A stretch of 64,000 nt of DNA, taken from NCBI RefSeq assembly GCF_016464385.1, contig NZ_JADMLH010000005.1, positions 62,001 to 126,000 on the forward strand, in the 5' to 3' direction. Position numbers and translations under genes: made by a program. Source of the stretch: Nucisporomicrobium flavum. GTDB taxonomy: Bacteria > Actinomycetota > Actinomycetes > Mycobacteriales > Micromonosporaceae. Below the pieces are notes generated by a model. It had not been told where the DNA came from, made no database searches, and worked only from the letters and a program-made list of their open reading frames with translations. This document shows, one piece after another, positions 17,036 through 24,716 of the stretch (position 1 is the first letter of the stretch; every line of letters starts with the position of its first letter).

Positions 17036-17070
17036 ATATTATGGGTCCTCGCCTCCTGAGGAGGATGACA
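17036..17070. promoter_or_regulatory. Shared control region of the ArsR/CDF pair, with a ribosome-site hairpin
   Basis: Only 35 bases separate the divergent starts. The ArsR side is AT-rich (ATATTATGGG) and the likely repressor site. At 17052-17064, CCTCC-TGA-GGAGG is a 5-base perfect stem with a 3-base loop, and its right arm is the Shine-Dalgarno of the exporter gene, so the site could be occluded in the transcript. Confidence 0.5.
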
Positions 17071-18117
17071 ATGTCCGAGCATCAGCACGAGCACGCGCAT
17101 GCGCCCAGCCACGTCGGGTGGCGGCACCGGCTGGGGCACCTGCTCACGCCGCACTCGCACGACACCGCCGACAAGGTGGATTCCGCGCTCGAGGCCTCCC
17201 GCGAGGGCATGCGGGCCCTGTGGATCTCGCTGACCGCGCTGGGCGTCACCGCGGCGCTGCAGGCGTTGATCGTGGTCCTCTCCGGGTCGGTGGCGCTGCT
17301 CGGCGACACCCTGCACAACGTCGCCGACGCGCTCACCGCCGTACCGCTGGGCATCGCGTTCTGGCTCGGCCGCCGGGCCGCCACCCGGGCGTACACCTAT
17401 GGTTTCGGCCGCGCCGAGGACCTGGCCGGCGTCGTCATCGTCCTGGTGATCGCCGCCTCGGCGGTCGCGTCGGCCTGGCTGGCGGCCGACCGGCTGCTGC
17501 ACCCGCGGGCGATGACGCACCTGCCGTGGGTGCTGGCGGCCGGGGTGATCGGGTTCGCCGGCAACGAGCTGGTCGCCCGCTACCGGATCACGGTCGGCCG
17601 GCGCATCGGCTCGGCCGCGCTCGTCGCCGACGGACTGCACGCGCGTACGGACGGCTTCACGTCGCTGGCCGTGGTGCTCGCCGCCGCGGGCGCCTGGGCG
17701 GGCTGGGGCTGGGCGGACCCGGTGGTCGGCCTCGCCATCACGGTGGCCATCGCGTTCGTCCTCAAGGACGCCGCCCGCGAGGTCTACCACCGGCTGATGG
17801 ACCGGGTCGATCCGGAGCTGGTCGACCGGGCGGAGACCCACCTGCGGGCCGTCGACGGCGTACGCGACGTGTCGGAGCTGCGGCTGCGCTGGATCGGTCA
17901 CCACCTGCACGCCGAGGCCGCGGTCGTGGTCGACGCGAGGCTGACCCTGCTCGCCGCGCACGAGATCGCGGCGGACGCCGAGCACCAGCTCACCCATGGT
18001 GTCCCCCGGCTCAGCGCGGCCACGGTGCACGTCGACCCGGACAGCCACCCGGGCCACGCGCACCACCTCGAGCTGTCCCACGACCGCCGCGACCGCCTCG
18101 CCGCGATCCGCCGCTAA
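17071..18117 (+). CDS. Cation diffusion facilitator, Zn-type exporter
   Basis: A 348-residue CDF family transporter that exchanges cytoplasmic Zn2+ (possibly Cd2+/Co2+) for protons. Six membrane spans. The intramembrane metal site is HxxxD in both helix 2 (GDTLHNVAD) and helix 5 (ADGLHARTDG), the pattern of zinc-selective members. His-rich tails occur at both ends (EHQHEHAHAPSH and DSHPGHAHHLELSH). ATG 17071 has GGAGG six bases upstream, ruling out the ATG at 17065. Divergent from its presumed repressor. The stop codon overlaps that of the convergent diguanylate cyclase gene. Confidence 0.95.
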   Translation: MSEHQHEHAHAPSHVGWRHRLGHLLTPHSHDTADKVDSALEASREGMRALWISLTALGVTAALQALIVVLSGSVALLGDTLHNVADALTAVPLGIAFWLGRRAATRAYTYGFGRAEDLAGVVIVLVIAASAVASAWLAADRLLHPRAMTHLPWVLAAGVIGFAGNELVARYRITVGRRIGSAALVADGLHARTDGFTSLAVVLAAAGAWAGWGWADPVVGLAITVAIAFVLKDAAREVYHRLMDRVDPELVDRAETHLRAVDGVRDVSELRLRWIGHHLHAEAAVVVDARLTLLAAHEIAADAEHQLTHGVPRLSAATVHVDPDSHPGHAHHLELSHDRRDRLAAIRR

Positions 18118-19199
18118 ACCGTCAGGGCGCCACGGGAGGCTCTGCGCCGGGTCTTGTCCGCGTACAGGCGCTCGTCGGCGACCGCGACCAGCGCGGCCAG
18201 GTCCGAGCCGTCGTCCGGAGCGGTGGCCGCACCGCACGAGATGCCGACCCGAGCGGCGAGCGCGGTCCGCAGCCGATCGCCGGCAGCGGCAGCCGCGGCA
18301 GCCGCATGCCCCGGCAGAACCATGATGAACTCGTCGCCGCCGGTACGCGCGACCAGCGCGTCCATCGGCAGCGTGAGCAGGGCGGTCTGCACCGCCCAGC
18401 GCAGCAGCTGATCGCCGGCCGCGTGGCCCTGAGTGTCATTGATCAGCTTGAAGTCGTCGAAGTCGAGGCACAGCACCGACAGCGGTTGGTCCGCCGTGGC
18501 GCTCGACAGCAGGGGAACCGCCTCCTGCTCCATGCCGCGCCGGTTGAGCGCGCCGGTCAGCGGATCCAGCTGGGCGAGTTCGTGCAGCTGCCGCCGCTGG
18601 GCCGCGACCATGGCCGCCTGCAGGGAACAGACCGCCACGATGACCAGCATGCCGCCCAGATTGACGAAGATGTAGCCGGGCGGCGGCGTACCGGACCACG
18701 CGGACGCGGCGTAGACGGCGACCAGCATCGCCTCCATCCCCACCATCACCCGGGGCGGACAGGTCACCGCGAAGAGCAGGCTCGGCGCGAAGAACCCGAG
18801 CGCCGCCGGCGAGCCGGCCCCACCGTCGAGCTCGGCGCCCACCCCGACGATGACCGTGGACACCACCCCCACCGCCAGCATGATCAGCCGGCTGCCGCGG
18901 GCAGTGGTGAGCGTCTGCGCGGCGGCGATGACAACGACGCCGATCAGCGCGCCGGCCGCGTACAACGCCACCATGACACCCCGATGCGGCCCACCCCACG
19001 TCATCGCGACATACGCCAGCGCAATGGCGTTCGCGGCGACACCCATCGCACCGCTGAGCACGATCCGCCAGGCCCGGCCACTGCTCCAGCGCTTCACCAC
19101 CAGCTCCACACCGGCATGATCGGCAGCGCGGCGCGCAGGGACAGTATTTTCGCCGCTGACATCACGCCGGCCGCCCCTGCGAAGGCAAGGCGTCGACAT
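18114..19199 (-). CDS. Membrane diguanylate cyclase (GGDEF)
   Basis: A 361-residue c-di-GMP synthase. About six membrane spans cover residues 40-205. The GGDEF domain follows (LDPLTGALNRRGMEQE, LDFDDFKLINDTQGHAAGDQLL, ARTGGDEFIMVLPG). The catalytic GGDEF is intact; there is no clear RxxD inhibitory site just ahead of it. An alanine run sits after the active site. ATG 19199 has AAAGGAG five bases upstream. It is one of three c-di-GMP enzymes in this window. Its stop TAG shares bases with the TAA of the convergent CDF gene. Confidence 0.93.
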   Translation of the reverse strand: MSTPCLRRGGRRDVSGENTVPARRAADHAGVELVVKRWSSGRAWRIVLSGAMGVAANAIALAYVAMTWGGPHRGVMVALYAAGALIGVVVIAAAQTLTTARGSRLIMLAVGVVSTVIVGVGAELDGGAGSPAALGFFAPSLLFAVTCPPRVMVGMEAMLVAVYAASAWSGTPPPGYIFVNLGGMLVIVAVCSLQAAMVAAQRRQLHELAQLDPLTGALNRRGMEQEAVPLLSSATADQPLSVLCLDFDDFKLINDTQGHAAGDQLLRWAVQTALLTLPMDALVARTGGDEFIMVLPGHAAAAAAAAGDRLRTALAARVGISCGAATAPDDGSDLAALVAVADERLYADKTRRRASRGALTV

Positions 19200-19274
19200 C
19201 AGGCTCCTTTCTTATCTCGGATGAATGTCTGATTGTTCAGCTTGACTCTGGCATTGGCGCACCAGGGCGCCCAC

Positions 19275-19345
19275 TGTGACGATCGCCGCATTTCCGGGGA
19301 GATCGTCTAGTTCCCCGACGGGACGGGACGCGGGACAATTTTCAG
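19275..19345 (+). promoter_or_regulatory. Conserved leader, copy A of the three-copy family
   Basis: This 71-base segment aligns with the leaders of copies B and C: TGTGxCGATCGyCGC at the far end, a GATCGT block in the middle and CGCGGGACAAT next to the start. ACAATT lies 8 bases before the GTG and could be the -10 of a leaderless message. Confidence 0.55.
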
Positions 19346-20173
19346 GTGCGGCAGCTACAGTTATTCTCAACGGCGGAATTGGCCACCATGCGTGACCGCA
19401 CCGCATCGCGAAACCATTCCCCGGCGCGGGAGGAGTTTCGCCGCGAACACGCACGACACCGACAGTGGGGATTGGCACGAAGGCACGCGGAGAAGCTGCG
19501 CCGCCTGCACGGCGACAGCGACGCGGGGCGGCGGCCGGGCGCGCGGAGGGAAGCCAACCAGCCGGTGGGGCCCGGCCGACGGGTGGGCGCAGGCCAACCG
19601 GCGCGCGCAGGCCAACCGGCGCGCGCAGGCCAACCGGCGCGCGCAGGCCAACCGGCGAGCGCAGGCCAACCGGCGAGCGCAGGCCAACCGATGTGCGCAG
19701 GCCAGCCGATGTGCGCGCTGAGGGAGGTCGACCAGCCGGCGGGCGCGGGCCAGCCGGCGGGCGCGCGGAGGAAGGCCAACCAGCCGGCGGGCGTCGGCGG
19801 GCCGGCGGGCGCGCGCAAAGACGCCGACCTGCTAGCAGGCATGCGTGGCAAGGCTGACCGGCCAGCAGGTGTGCGCAGCGACGCCGACCAGCCGGCGCGC
19901 GCGACCACCAGCCGGCGGGTGACCGCCACCACCAGTCGGGGGACGAACGCAACCATTGGTCAGCGACTCCGGACGCCACCGCAGCCGAGCCACCCGCGGC
20001 CCCTGACGCGACCACAGTCCCGCATTCGGCGACCTCGACCGCGACCGCGACCGAGTCGCCCGCGACCCCGGACACCACCGCAGTCAAGCCTTCGGCGACC
20101 CCGACCGTCGCCTCGGCCGAGTCGCCGGCGGCAGGAACCGATACGCGCCACGACTGCTTATGGAATCGCGTAA
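19346..20173 (+). CDS. Unrecognised family, copy A: basic N-terminal domain, low-complexity tail
   Basis: The first 56 or so residues (MRQLQLFSTAELATMRDRTA ... WGLARRHAEKLRRLHGD) are shared almost unchanged with two other loci in the window (38929 and 41326, minus strand), so this N-terminal part is a real gene product. It is strongly basic and probably helical. The remainder of the 275-residue frame is repeat-driven: Gly-Gln-Pro-Ala hexapeptides from an 18-base tandem repeat, then an Arg/Pro tail. From about base 19900 another plus frame reads more like protein (NHWSATPDATAAEPPAAPD, later TESPATPDTTAV, close to VESPAT in copy B), so a frameshift within or after the repeat is likely. No function can be assigned. 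Confidence 0.5.
   Translation: MRQLQLFSTAELATMRDRTASRNHSPAREEFRREHARHRQWGLARRHAEKLRRLHGDSDAGRRPGARREANQPVGPGRRVGAGQPARAGQPARAGQPARAGQPASAGQPASAGQPMCAGQPMCALREVDQPAGAGQPAGARRKANQPAGVGGPAGARKDADLLAGMRGKADRPAGVRSDADQPARATTSRRVTATTSRGTNATIGQRLRTPPQPSHPRPLTRPQSRIRRPRPRPRPSRPRPRTPPQSSLRRPRPSPRPSRRRQEPIRATTAYGIA
19590..19715. repeat. 18-base tandem repeat, 7 units
   Basis: Units begin at 19590, 19608, 19626, 19644, 19662, 19680 and 19698 with consensus CAGGCCAACCGGCGCGCG. The first four are near identical, the last three drift (GAGC, ATGTGC). In copy A this codes for AGQPAR hexapeptides. Related degenerate units continue to about 19800. Confidence 0.85.
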
Positions 20174-20489
20174 AGCGACACAATGACACGCTCGCCTGTC
20201 GGCGCGCCCACCGTATCTGCAGAGCGACAGCGTATCAAAGCGTCGGGCCGAAATCGCCGGAACGCGTTCGCCATGGAAGAATACATGCTTCGGGCGGTCA
20301 GGGAGCCGAGTGCCCTCGTATGGGAATTGCCGACGTGGGGAATCGGTGCGCGATCAAATCTCGGCGGGTCCGCCACCACATTCAGGATGGCCACGGATCG
20401 CCGCCAACGATGTATCGTTGCGTCGAGGTCCGCCACAATGCGAATGTGTTGACTCACCCGACCGCCGGGGTCAACGGTGCTGTGCGTTT
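20174..20489. other. Lower-GC intergenic stretch without a convincing gene
   Basis: 316 bases between copy A and the SGNH hydrolase gene. The base composition is visibly less GC-rich than neighbouring genes. Short open frames here lack ribosome sites and family resemblance. No hairpin or repeat stands out. Confidence 0.5.
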
Positions 20490-21170
20490 TCAAGGCCAGC
20501 GCTGCAGAGGCGGCAGCAGGGCGGCGATCACCGCATGGCCGCGGGCGTCGGGGTGGTCGCCGTCGGATGCCAGCAGCGGCGTCGGGTCGCTGTCTCCGTC
20601 GGGGCCGTGGAAGGCCGCTTTGGTGTCGACGTAGCGGGCGCCGGTGTCCCGGGCCGCGGCCCGCAATGCGTCGTTGACGGCGGCCGTCGCCCGGGCGGCG
20701 GCCCGCGGGTCGGCGGTGCCGGCGTGGCCGTCCGGCACGATGCTCCAGTAGCCCAGCACCACCACGGGTACGCGGTGGACGCCCTCGATACCGGCGATCG
20801 TGGCCGCGACGGCGGTGCGGACCCCGGCCGTGGCCGCCGCGTAGTCGCCCCGGAACACCGGTGCCACGTCGTTGGCACCGGCCATGACCAGCACCTCGTC
20901 CGCCCTGGCGAGCGTGTCCCGCGCGGCCGGAAGCCCGGCCAGCACGTCGGCGGAGGTCGCGCCCGGGACCGCGAGGTTCACGGCGGCGGCGCGCTGGGCG
21001 CGGGCGTACAGCACCGGGAACGGGTCGCAGCCGCAGGCCGTGCCGGCCGGTACGGAATCGCCCAGCGCCACCACGATCCGCGCCGGCGCGACCGGGGCGG
21101 CACCGGCGCACGCCGCCACCAGCATGCCCGCCATGACGACGGCGAAAGCGCGGAGGACCACGGTCCTCAT
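20490..21170 (-). CDS. SGNH/GDSL-type esterase lipoprotein
   Basis: A 226-residue exported hydrolase. The N-terminus has a lipobox (LVAACAG). Block I with the catalytic serine is VVALGDSVPAG, the glycine of block II lies in AVPGATSADVL, block III is MAGANDV and block V, with Asp and His, is SDGDHPDARGH, so the catalytic set is complete. It is the last gene of a four-gene minus-strand operon; its ATG overlaps the stop of the alpha/beta hydrolase gene by 4 bases. In this company it probably cleaves an ester of a lipid or cell-envelope acyl group (inference). Confidence 0.9.
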   Translation of the reverse strand: MRTVVLRAFAVVMAGMLVAACAGAAPVAPARIVVALGDSVPAGTACGCDPFPVLYARAQRAAAVNLAVPGATSADVLAGLPAARDTLARADEVLVMAGANDVAPVFRGDYAAATAGVRTAVAATIAGIEGVHRVPVVVLGYWSIVPDGHAGTADPRAAARATAAVNDALRAAARDTGARYVDTKAAFHGPDGDSDPTPLLASDGDHPDARGHAVIAALLPPLQRWP

Positions 21171-22138
21171 CGTTGCGGCCGGGCGAGGTGGGCGGAGAGC
21201 CAGTCGAAGGCCACCGGTTCCATCTGGTGCCAGACCGCGTCGCTGTGGCCGCCGCGTGCGACCACTGCCGTGGTCACCGTGAGCGGTGGCCGGCCCAGGC
21301 GTGCCAGCAGGGTTGATGCCCGTCTCGTCCCTCGGTCGTCCGCGGCCCACCCCAGCCACAGTGCCACGCGCGGGGGTGGAAGGTGGCGCAGCCGCCAGGC
21401 CGGGTTGTGCAGTGTGTTCTCGGTGCCGTCGCCGATGCGGATGCCGGGCGAGGCGTACCCGGACAGTGAGGCCGCGGCGGCGTACTCGGTGGGGTGGCGC
21501 AGCAGGAGGTCGGTTGCGCAGAACGCGCCGGCCGAGTAGCCGGTCAACGCCCAGCCCGCCCGGTCGGTGCGGACCCGCCAGTGCGCTTCGGCGTACGCGG
21601 GCACGTCCGTGGTCAGGAAGGTTTCCGTGCGCGGGCCGCCGACCAGATCTGTGCATTCGGTGTCGAGCAGGGGGTCCGGCGTCTGGAACGGGAACAGCAC
21701 GACCGTGGGCGCCATCCGTCCCGCCGCGATCTCACCGTCCAGCACGGACTGGACGTCGAGCCGGCGCAGCCATGTCCGCGGCGAGCCCGGATAGCCGTGC
21801 AACGCTTCGATCACCGGGTACCGGTCGTGTCCGGTGCGGTAGGCGGCCGGCAGGTACGCGTACATGGTGAGGGTGAGGCCGCTCGCCGGGCCGGGCACCC
21901 GTACGGTCAGCAGCTCGCTCCCGGTGGCCGCGGCGGCCGGCCGGCTGCCGGACGCATAGGTCTCCGTCATGCGGTTGACCTGCATGACCGCCGCGGCCGC
22001 CAGGCCCAGCAGCGCGGCGAAGGTGACGGCGGCGCGGCCCGGGGTGCGCCACCTCTCCCAGCGCAGCGCCGCCAGGACCGCGGTGCCGATCACGGCGGCG
22101 ACGGCCGCCACCAGCGGCGTGAGGCTGTCCGCGCTCAC
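21167..22138 (-). CDS. Membrane-anchored alpha/beta hydrolase (esterase family PF00756-like)
   Basis: A 323-residue protein with two membrane spans in the first 65 residues and an external esterase-D/mycolyltransferase-like domain: YPVIEALHGYPGSPRTW (oxyanion strand), the nucleophile in WALTGYSAGAFCATDLLLRHP, and late acidic and His residues (WAADDRGTR, GGHSDAVW). GTG 22138 overlaps the upstream stop (GTGA) and its own stop overlaps the next start, so translation is coupled along the operon. Next to a lipid aminoacyl transferase it may remove or transfer aminoacyl groups on lipids; that role is inferred from the neighbourhood. Confidence 0.88.
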   Translation of the reverse strand: MSADSLTPLVAAVAAVIGTAVLAALRWERWRTPGRAAVTFAALLGLAAAAVMQVNRMTETYASGSRPAAAATGSELLTVRVPGPASGLTLTMYAYLPAAYRTGHDRYPVIEALHGYPGSPRTWLRRLDVQSVLDGEIAAGRMAPTVVLFPFQTPDPLLDTECTDLVGGPRTETFLTTDVPAYAEAHWRVRTDRAGWALTGYSAGAFCATDLLLRHPTEYAAAASLSGYASPGIRIGDGTENTLHNPAWRLRHLPPPRVALWLGWAADDRGTRRASTLLARLGRPPLTVTTAVVARGGHSDAVWHQMEPVAFDWLSAHLARPQR

Positions 22139-22827
22139 GCCGGGAGCCGCATCGCGGGTGCCAACGGCGCGGGGAGCTGGTCGGGCTCCCAGCCGCGGGC
22201 CGCCGCGAAGCCGGGCGGCTGGGTGCGGGCCAGCGCGTCGGCGAGCGCGGCCGAGCGGCCCGGCGCGACCAGGTCCCAGCCCGTCGTCGTCACCCGCGCG
22301 TCGAGGCGCAGCCGGCCGGGCAGGGTGCGCAGCTCGGCGGCGGTCGTGCCCGGGCCCGGCACGGCGACCACGGTCACCACGTCCGGGAGGCGTCGCGCGG
22401 TCGCCACGGCGGGCGCGGCGGCCGGTACGAGCGCGAGGACCACCGGGAACGTGTCGCGGGGCGACGTGGTGTAGGCAGCCGGCACCACCAGCCGGGGTGG
22501 TCCCGCCAGCCGCCAGGCCTGCCATCCGTCCGGCCGCCAGGGCACCGGCGTCCCGGGCGGCAGCCGGCCGTCGAGGCGGCCCACGGCGGCCGGGCCGGCG
22601 TGCGCCACGGTGCCGGTGTTGCCCGCCAGCGCCTCCCAGGACGGGTAGAAGCCCTCCTGCCGGTTCACTGCGAGACCCACGGCCCCGGTCAGCAGCGCCT
22701 CGGTGAGCAGCACGCCGGCGATGCGGACCGGCAGCAGGCGGCGCGGCCACAGCCGGACGGTCGCGGCACCGGCGGCGGCGGTGGCCGCGACGGCCAGCAC
22801 GAGCAGGGGTACGCCGGTGAGCGTCAT
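22135..22827 (-). CDS. Membrane protein of the lipid-aminoacylation operon, unknown function
   Basis: A 230-residue protein with two hydrophobic helices at the N-terminus (LLVLAVAATAAAGAATVRLW; IAGVLLTEALLTGAVGLAV) and a predicted extracytoplasmic part with a parallel beta/alpha look (FPVVLALVPA, VVTVVAVPGPGTTAAELR). It could be a degenerate hydrolase-like domain but no catalytic triad is evident. It is coupled by 4-base overlaps to the transferase upstream and the hydrolase downstream, so it should act with them. Confidence 0.8.
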   Translation of the reverse strand: MTLTGVPLLVLAVAATAAAGAATVRLWPRRLLPVRIAGVLLTEALLTGAVGLAVNRQEGFYPSWEALAGNTGTVAHAGPAAVGRLDGRLPPGTPVPWRPDGWQAWRLAGPPRLVVPAAYTTSPRDTFPVVLALVPAAAPAVATARRLPDVVTVVAVPGPGTTAAELRTLPGRLRLDARVTTTGWDLVAPGRSAALADALARTQPPGFAAARGWEPDQLPAPLAPAMRLPA

Positions 22828-24545
22828 CGCCCTCCCCCGCTCAGCACCGCCGGTGGCCGGGTGCGCGCGCGCAGGGCCGGTGCGGGCAGGAACGCCTCGG
22901 CGGTCAGCGCCGCGACAGCCACCCGCGGCAGGTCACGGGCGACCGGGAAGCACAGGTAGCGCGGCTCCCACGCGGGGTGGTACTTGGCGTTGGCCCGGTA
23001 CAGCGACTCGATCTGCCACACCTTGGACGCCCGTTTCAGCACCCGGTGGCCGAGGCGCAGGAACGGTCCCGCACCGAGCTCGTCGGCCCGGGCGAACACC
23101 GAGCGCAGCACCGCGAAGTTCAGCGAGACCCGGCGTACGCCCAGGCCGGGCGCGGCGCGCAGCACGTCCACCACCATCAGCTCGGTGATCCCGTTGGCGG
23201 CCGTACGGTCGGCGCGCATCAGGTCCAGGGACAGCCCGTCGTCGCCCCACGGCACGAACTGCAGCAGCCCACGCAGGTGCCCGTCCCCGTCGCGGCACAG
23301 CGCGAGCAGGCAGTCGCCGTCGCCCGGATCGCCGAACCGGGACAGCGCCATGGCGAAGCCGCGTTCCACCCGGCCGTCGCGGAACGCCTCGACGGCCCGC
23401 GCCGCCTCACGCAGTTCCTCCTCGGTCAGGTCCCGTTGGCGCGCGACCCGGCACGTGTAGCCGGCCCGGCCGATCCGGTTGACCGCCTGGCGTACGCCGC
23501 GCATCGGGCGGCCGTCCAGCCGGAACGCGGCCGCGTCGACCACCGCCTCGTCGCCGAGCTCGATGACGTCCAGCCCGGCCCGCCGGTACGCCGTACCGCC
23601 GGCCCGCCCGCACCCGAGCACCGCCGGCGTCCACCCGTGCGCGGCGGCGTCACGCAGCCAGGCGCCGATCGCGCCCGGCCACGCCGAGGGCGGTCCGAGC
23701 GGGTCCCCGGATGCCAGGCTCACCCCGCGCACGACCCGGTACGCGACCGCCGCGGCCCCGTCCGGCGCCCAGATCAGCGACTTGTCGGCGCGTACGGCGA
23801 AGTAGCCGAGGGAGTCCGCGCTGCCGTGCCGGCGCAGCAGGTCCCGCAGTCGCAGGTCTTCCTCGGGCGTACGGCCGGGCGCGCGCGAGCCGGGCTGCAG
23901 CAGGACGATGAGGGCCAGTCCCGCGGCGAGCAGGGTGCTGGCGCCGGTGGTGAGGCTCACCGCCTCGGCGCCGAGCGCGTGCTGGTAGCGGATCGGCCCG
24001 TCGAGCCCGATCAGCCCGAGCGCGGCCTCCTTGGCCCAGTCCGCCACGCCCGGATGGCCGACGAGCCGGTTCATCCGTACCGCGATCTCGGCGAGGCCGA
24101 GGGCGAACCCGGCGCCGGTGAAGCCGAGGAAAACGGTGAGCGCGCGCCAGCGGCTGCCCCGGTCGGCGGGTGCGGTGAACCGGTCCCGCGTGGCGAGCAG
24201 GGTCACCAGCAGCAGCGCGGAGACCGCGGCCGCGTCGTAGTCCAGGCCCTTGGCCAGGTGCAGGACGGTCGCGAGGGCCGACAGCACCGTGGCGACCTGC
24301 CAGGCGCGCCGTTTGCCGCGCCGCAGACCCGCTCCGAGGTAGATGAGCAACAGCCCGACCAGGGCGGTTGCCGTACGGGCCGAGAGGATGCCGGCGGCCG
24401 GGACGAACTCCATGAGCGCGAGCAGCCGCCCGTGCCGCGGGGGTATCACGGCCGTGACGACGTCGAAGAGACCGGCCAGCTGCACCAGCCGGGCGATCGT
24501 GCGCCGTGACAGCGGCGGGTGCAGCGCCGGCGCTGATTCCTGCAT
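22824..24545 (-). CDS. MprF/LysX-like lipid aminoacyl transferase (DUF2156)
   Basis: A 573-residue protein. Residues 15-225 hold about six membrane spans. Residues 240-550 are a phosphatidylglycerol lysyltransferase C-terminal domain (DUF2156): a double GNAT fold with LGYFAVRADKSLIWAPDG, GVSLASGDPLGP, VRQAVNRIGRAGYTCRVAR and YRANAKYHPAWEPRYLCFP. Such enzymes move an amino acid from aminoacyl-tRNA to a membrane lipid, which changes surface charge and protects against cationic peptides. No tRNA-synthetase domain is fused. First gene of an operon with three envelope proteins including two hydrolases. ATG 24545. Confidence 0.92.
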   Translation of the reverse strand: MQESAPALHPPLSRRTIARLVQLAGLFDVVTAVIPPRHGRLLALMEFVPAAGILSARTATALVGLLLIYLGAGLRRGKRRAWQVATVLSALATVLHLAKGLDYDAAAVSALLLVTLLATRDRFTAPADRGSRWRALTVFLGFTGAGFALGLAEIAVRMNRLVGHPGVADWAKEAALGLIGLDGPIRYQHALGAEAVSLTTGASTLLAAGLALIVLLQPGSRAPGRTPEEDLRLRDLLRRHGSADSLGYFAVRADKSLIWAPDGAAAVAYRVVRGVSLASGDPLGPPSAWPGAIGAWLRDAAAHGWTPAVLGCGRAGGTAYRRAGLDVIELGDEAVVDAAAFRLDGRPMRGVRQAVNRIGRAGYTCRVARQRDLTEEELREAARAVEAFRDGRVERGFAMALSRFGDPGDGDCLLALCRDGDGHLRGLLQFVPWGDDGLSLDLMRADRTAANGITELMVVDVLRAAPGLGVRRVSLNFAVLRSVFARADELGAGPFLRLGHRVLKRASKVWQIESLYRANAKYHPAWEPRYLCFPVARDLPRVAVAALTAEAFLPAPALRARTRPPAVLSGGGR

Positions 24546-24716
24546 GGCGCCATCCTGTGAGCGCCCCCTTGGGACAGCCCGGATGTCCGCTGAGAGGCTG
24601 CTGTGGTCCGGCTATGGCGCAGCGGTCAGGGCGTACGGCCCGGCGGGCGAAGCCGGTGACGGAAGATCACAAACTGCTCAGGTACATCCGGGGGGATGCG
24701 GGGAATACCCGCGCGC

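Noticed and set aside
19590..19715. Possible CRISPR array
   Set aside because: The units are contiguous 18-base repeats without spacers and no cas genes are present.
20183..20452. 89-residue plus frame in the lower-GC gap before the SGNH gene
   Set aside because: No ribosome site, no recognisable fold and no similarity to the other islands.
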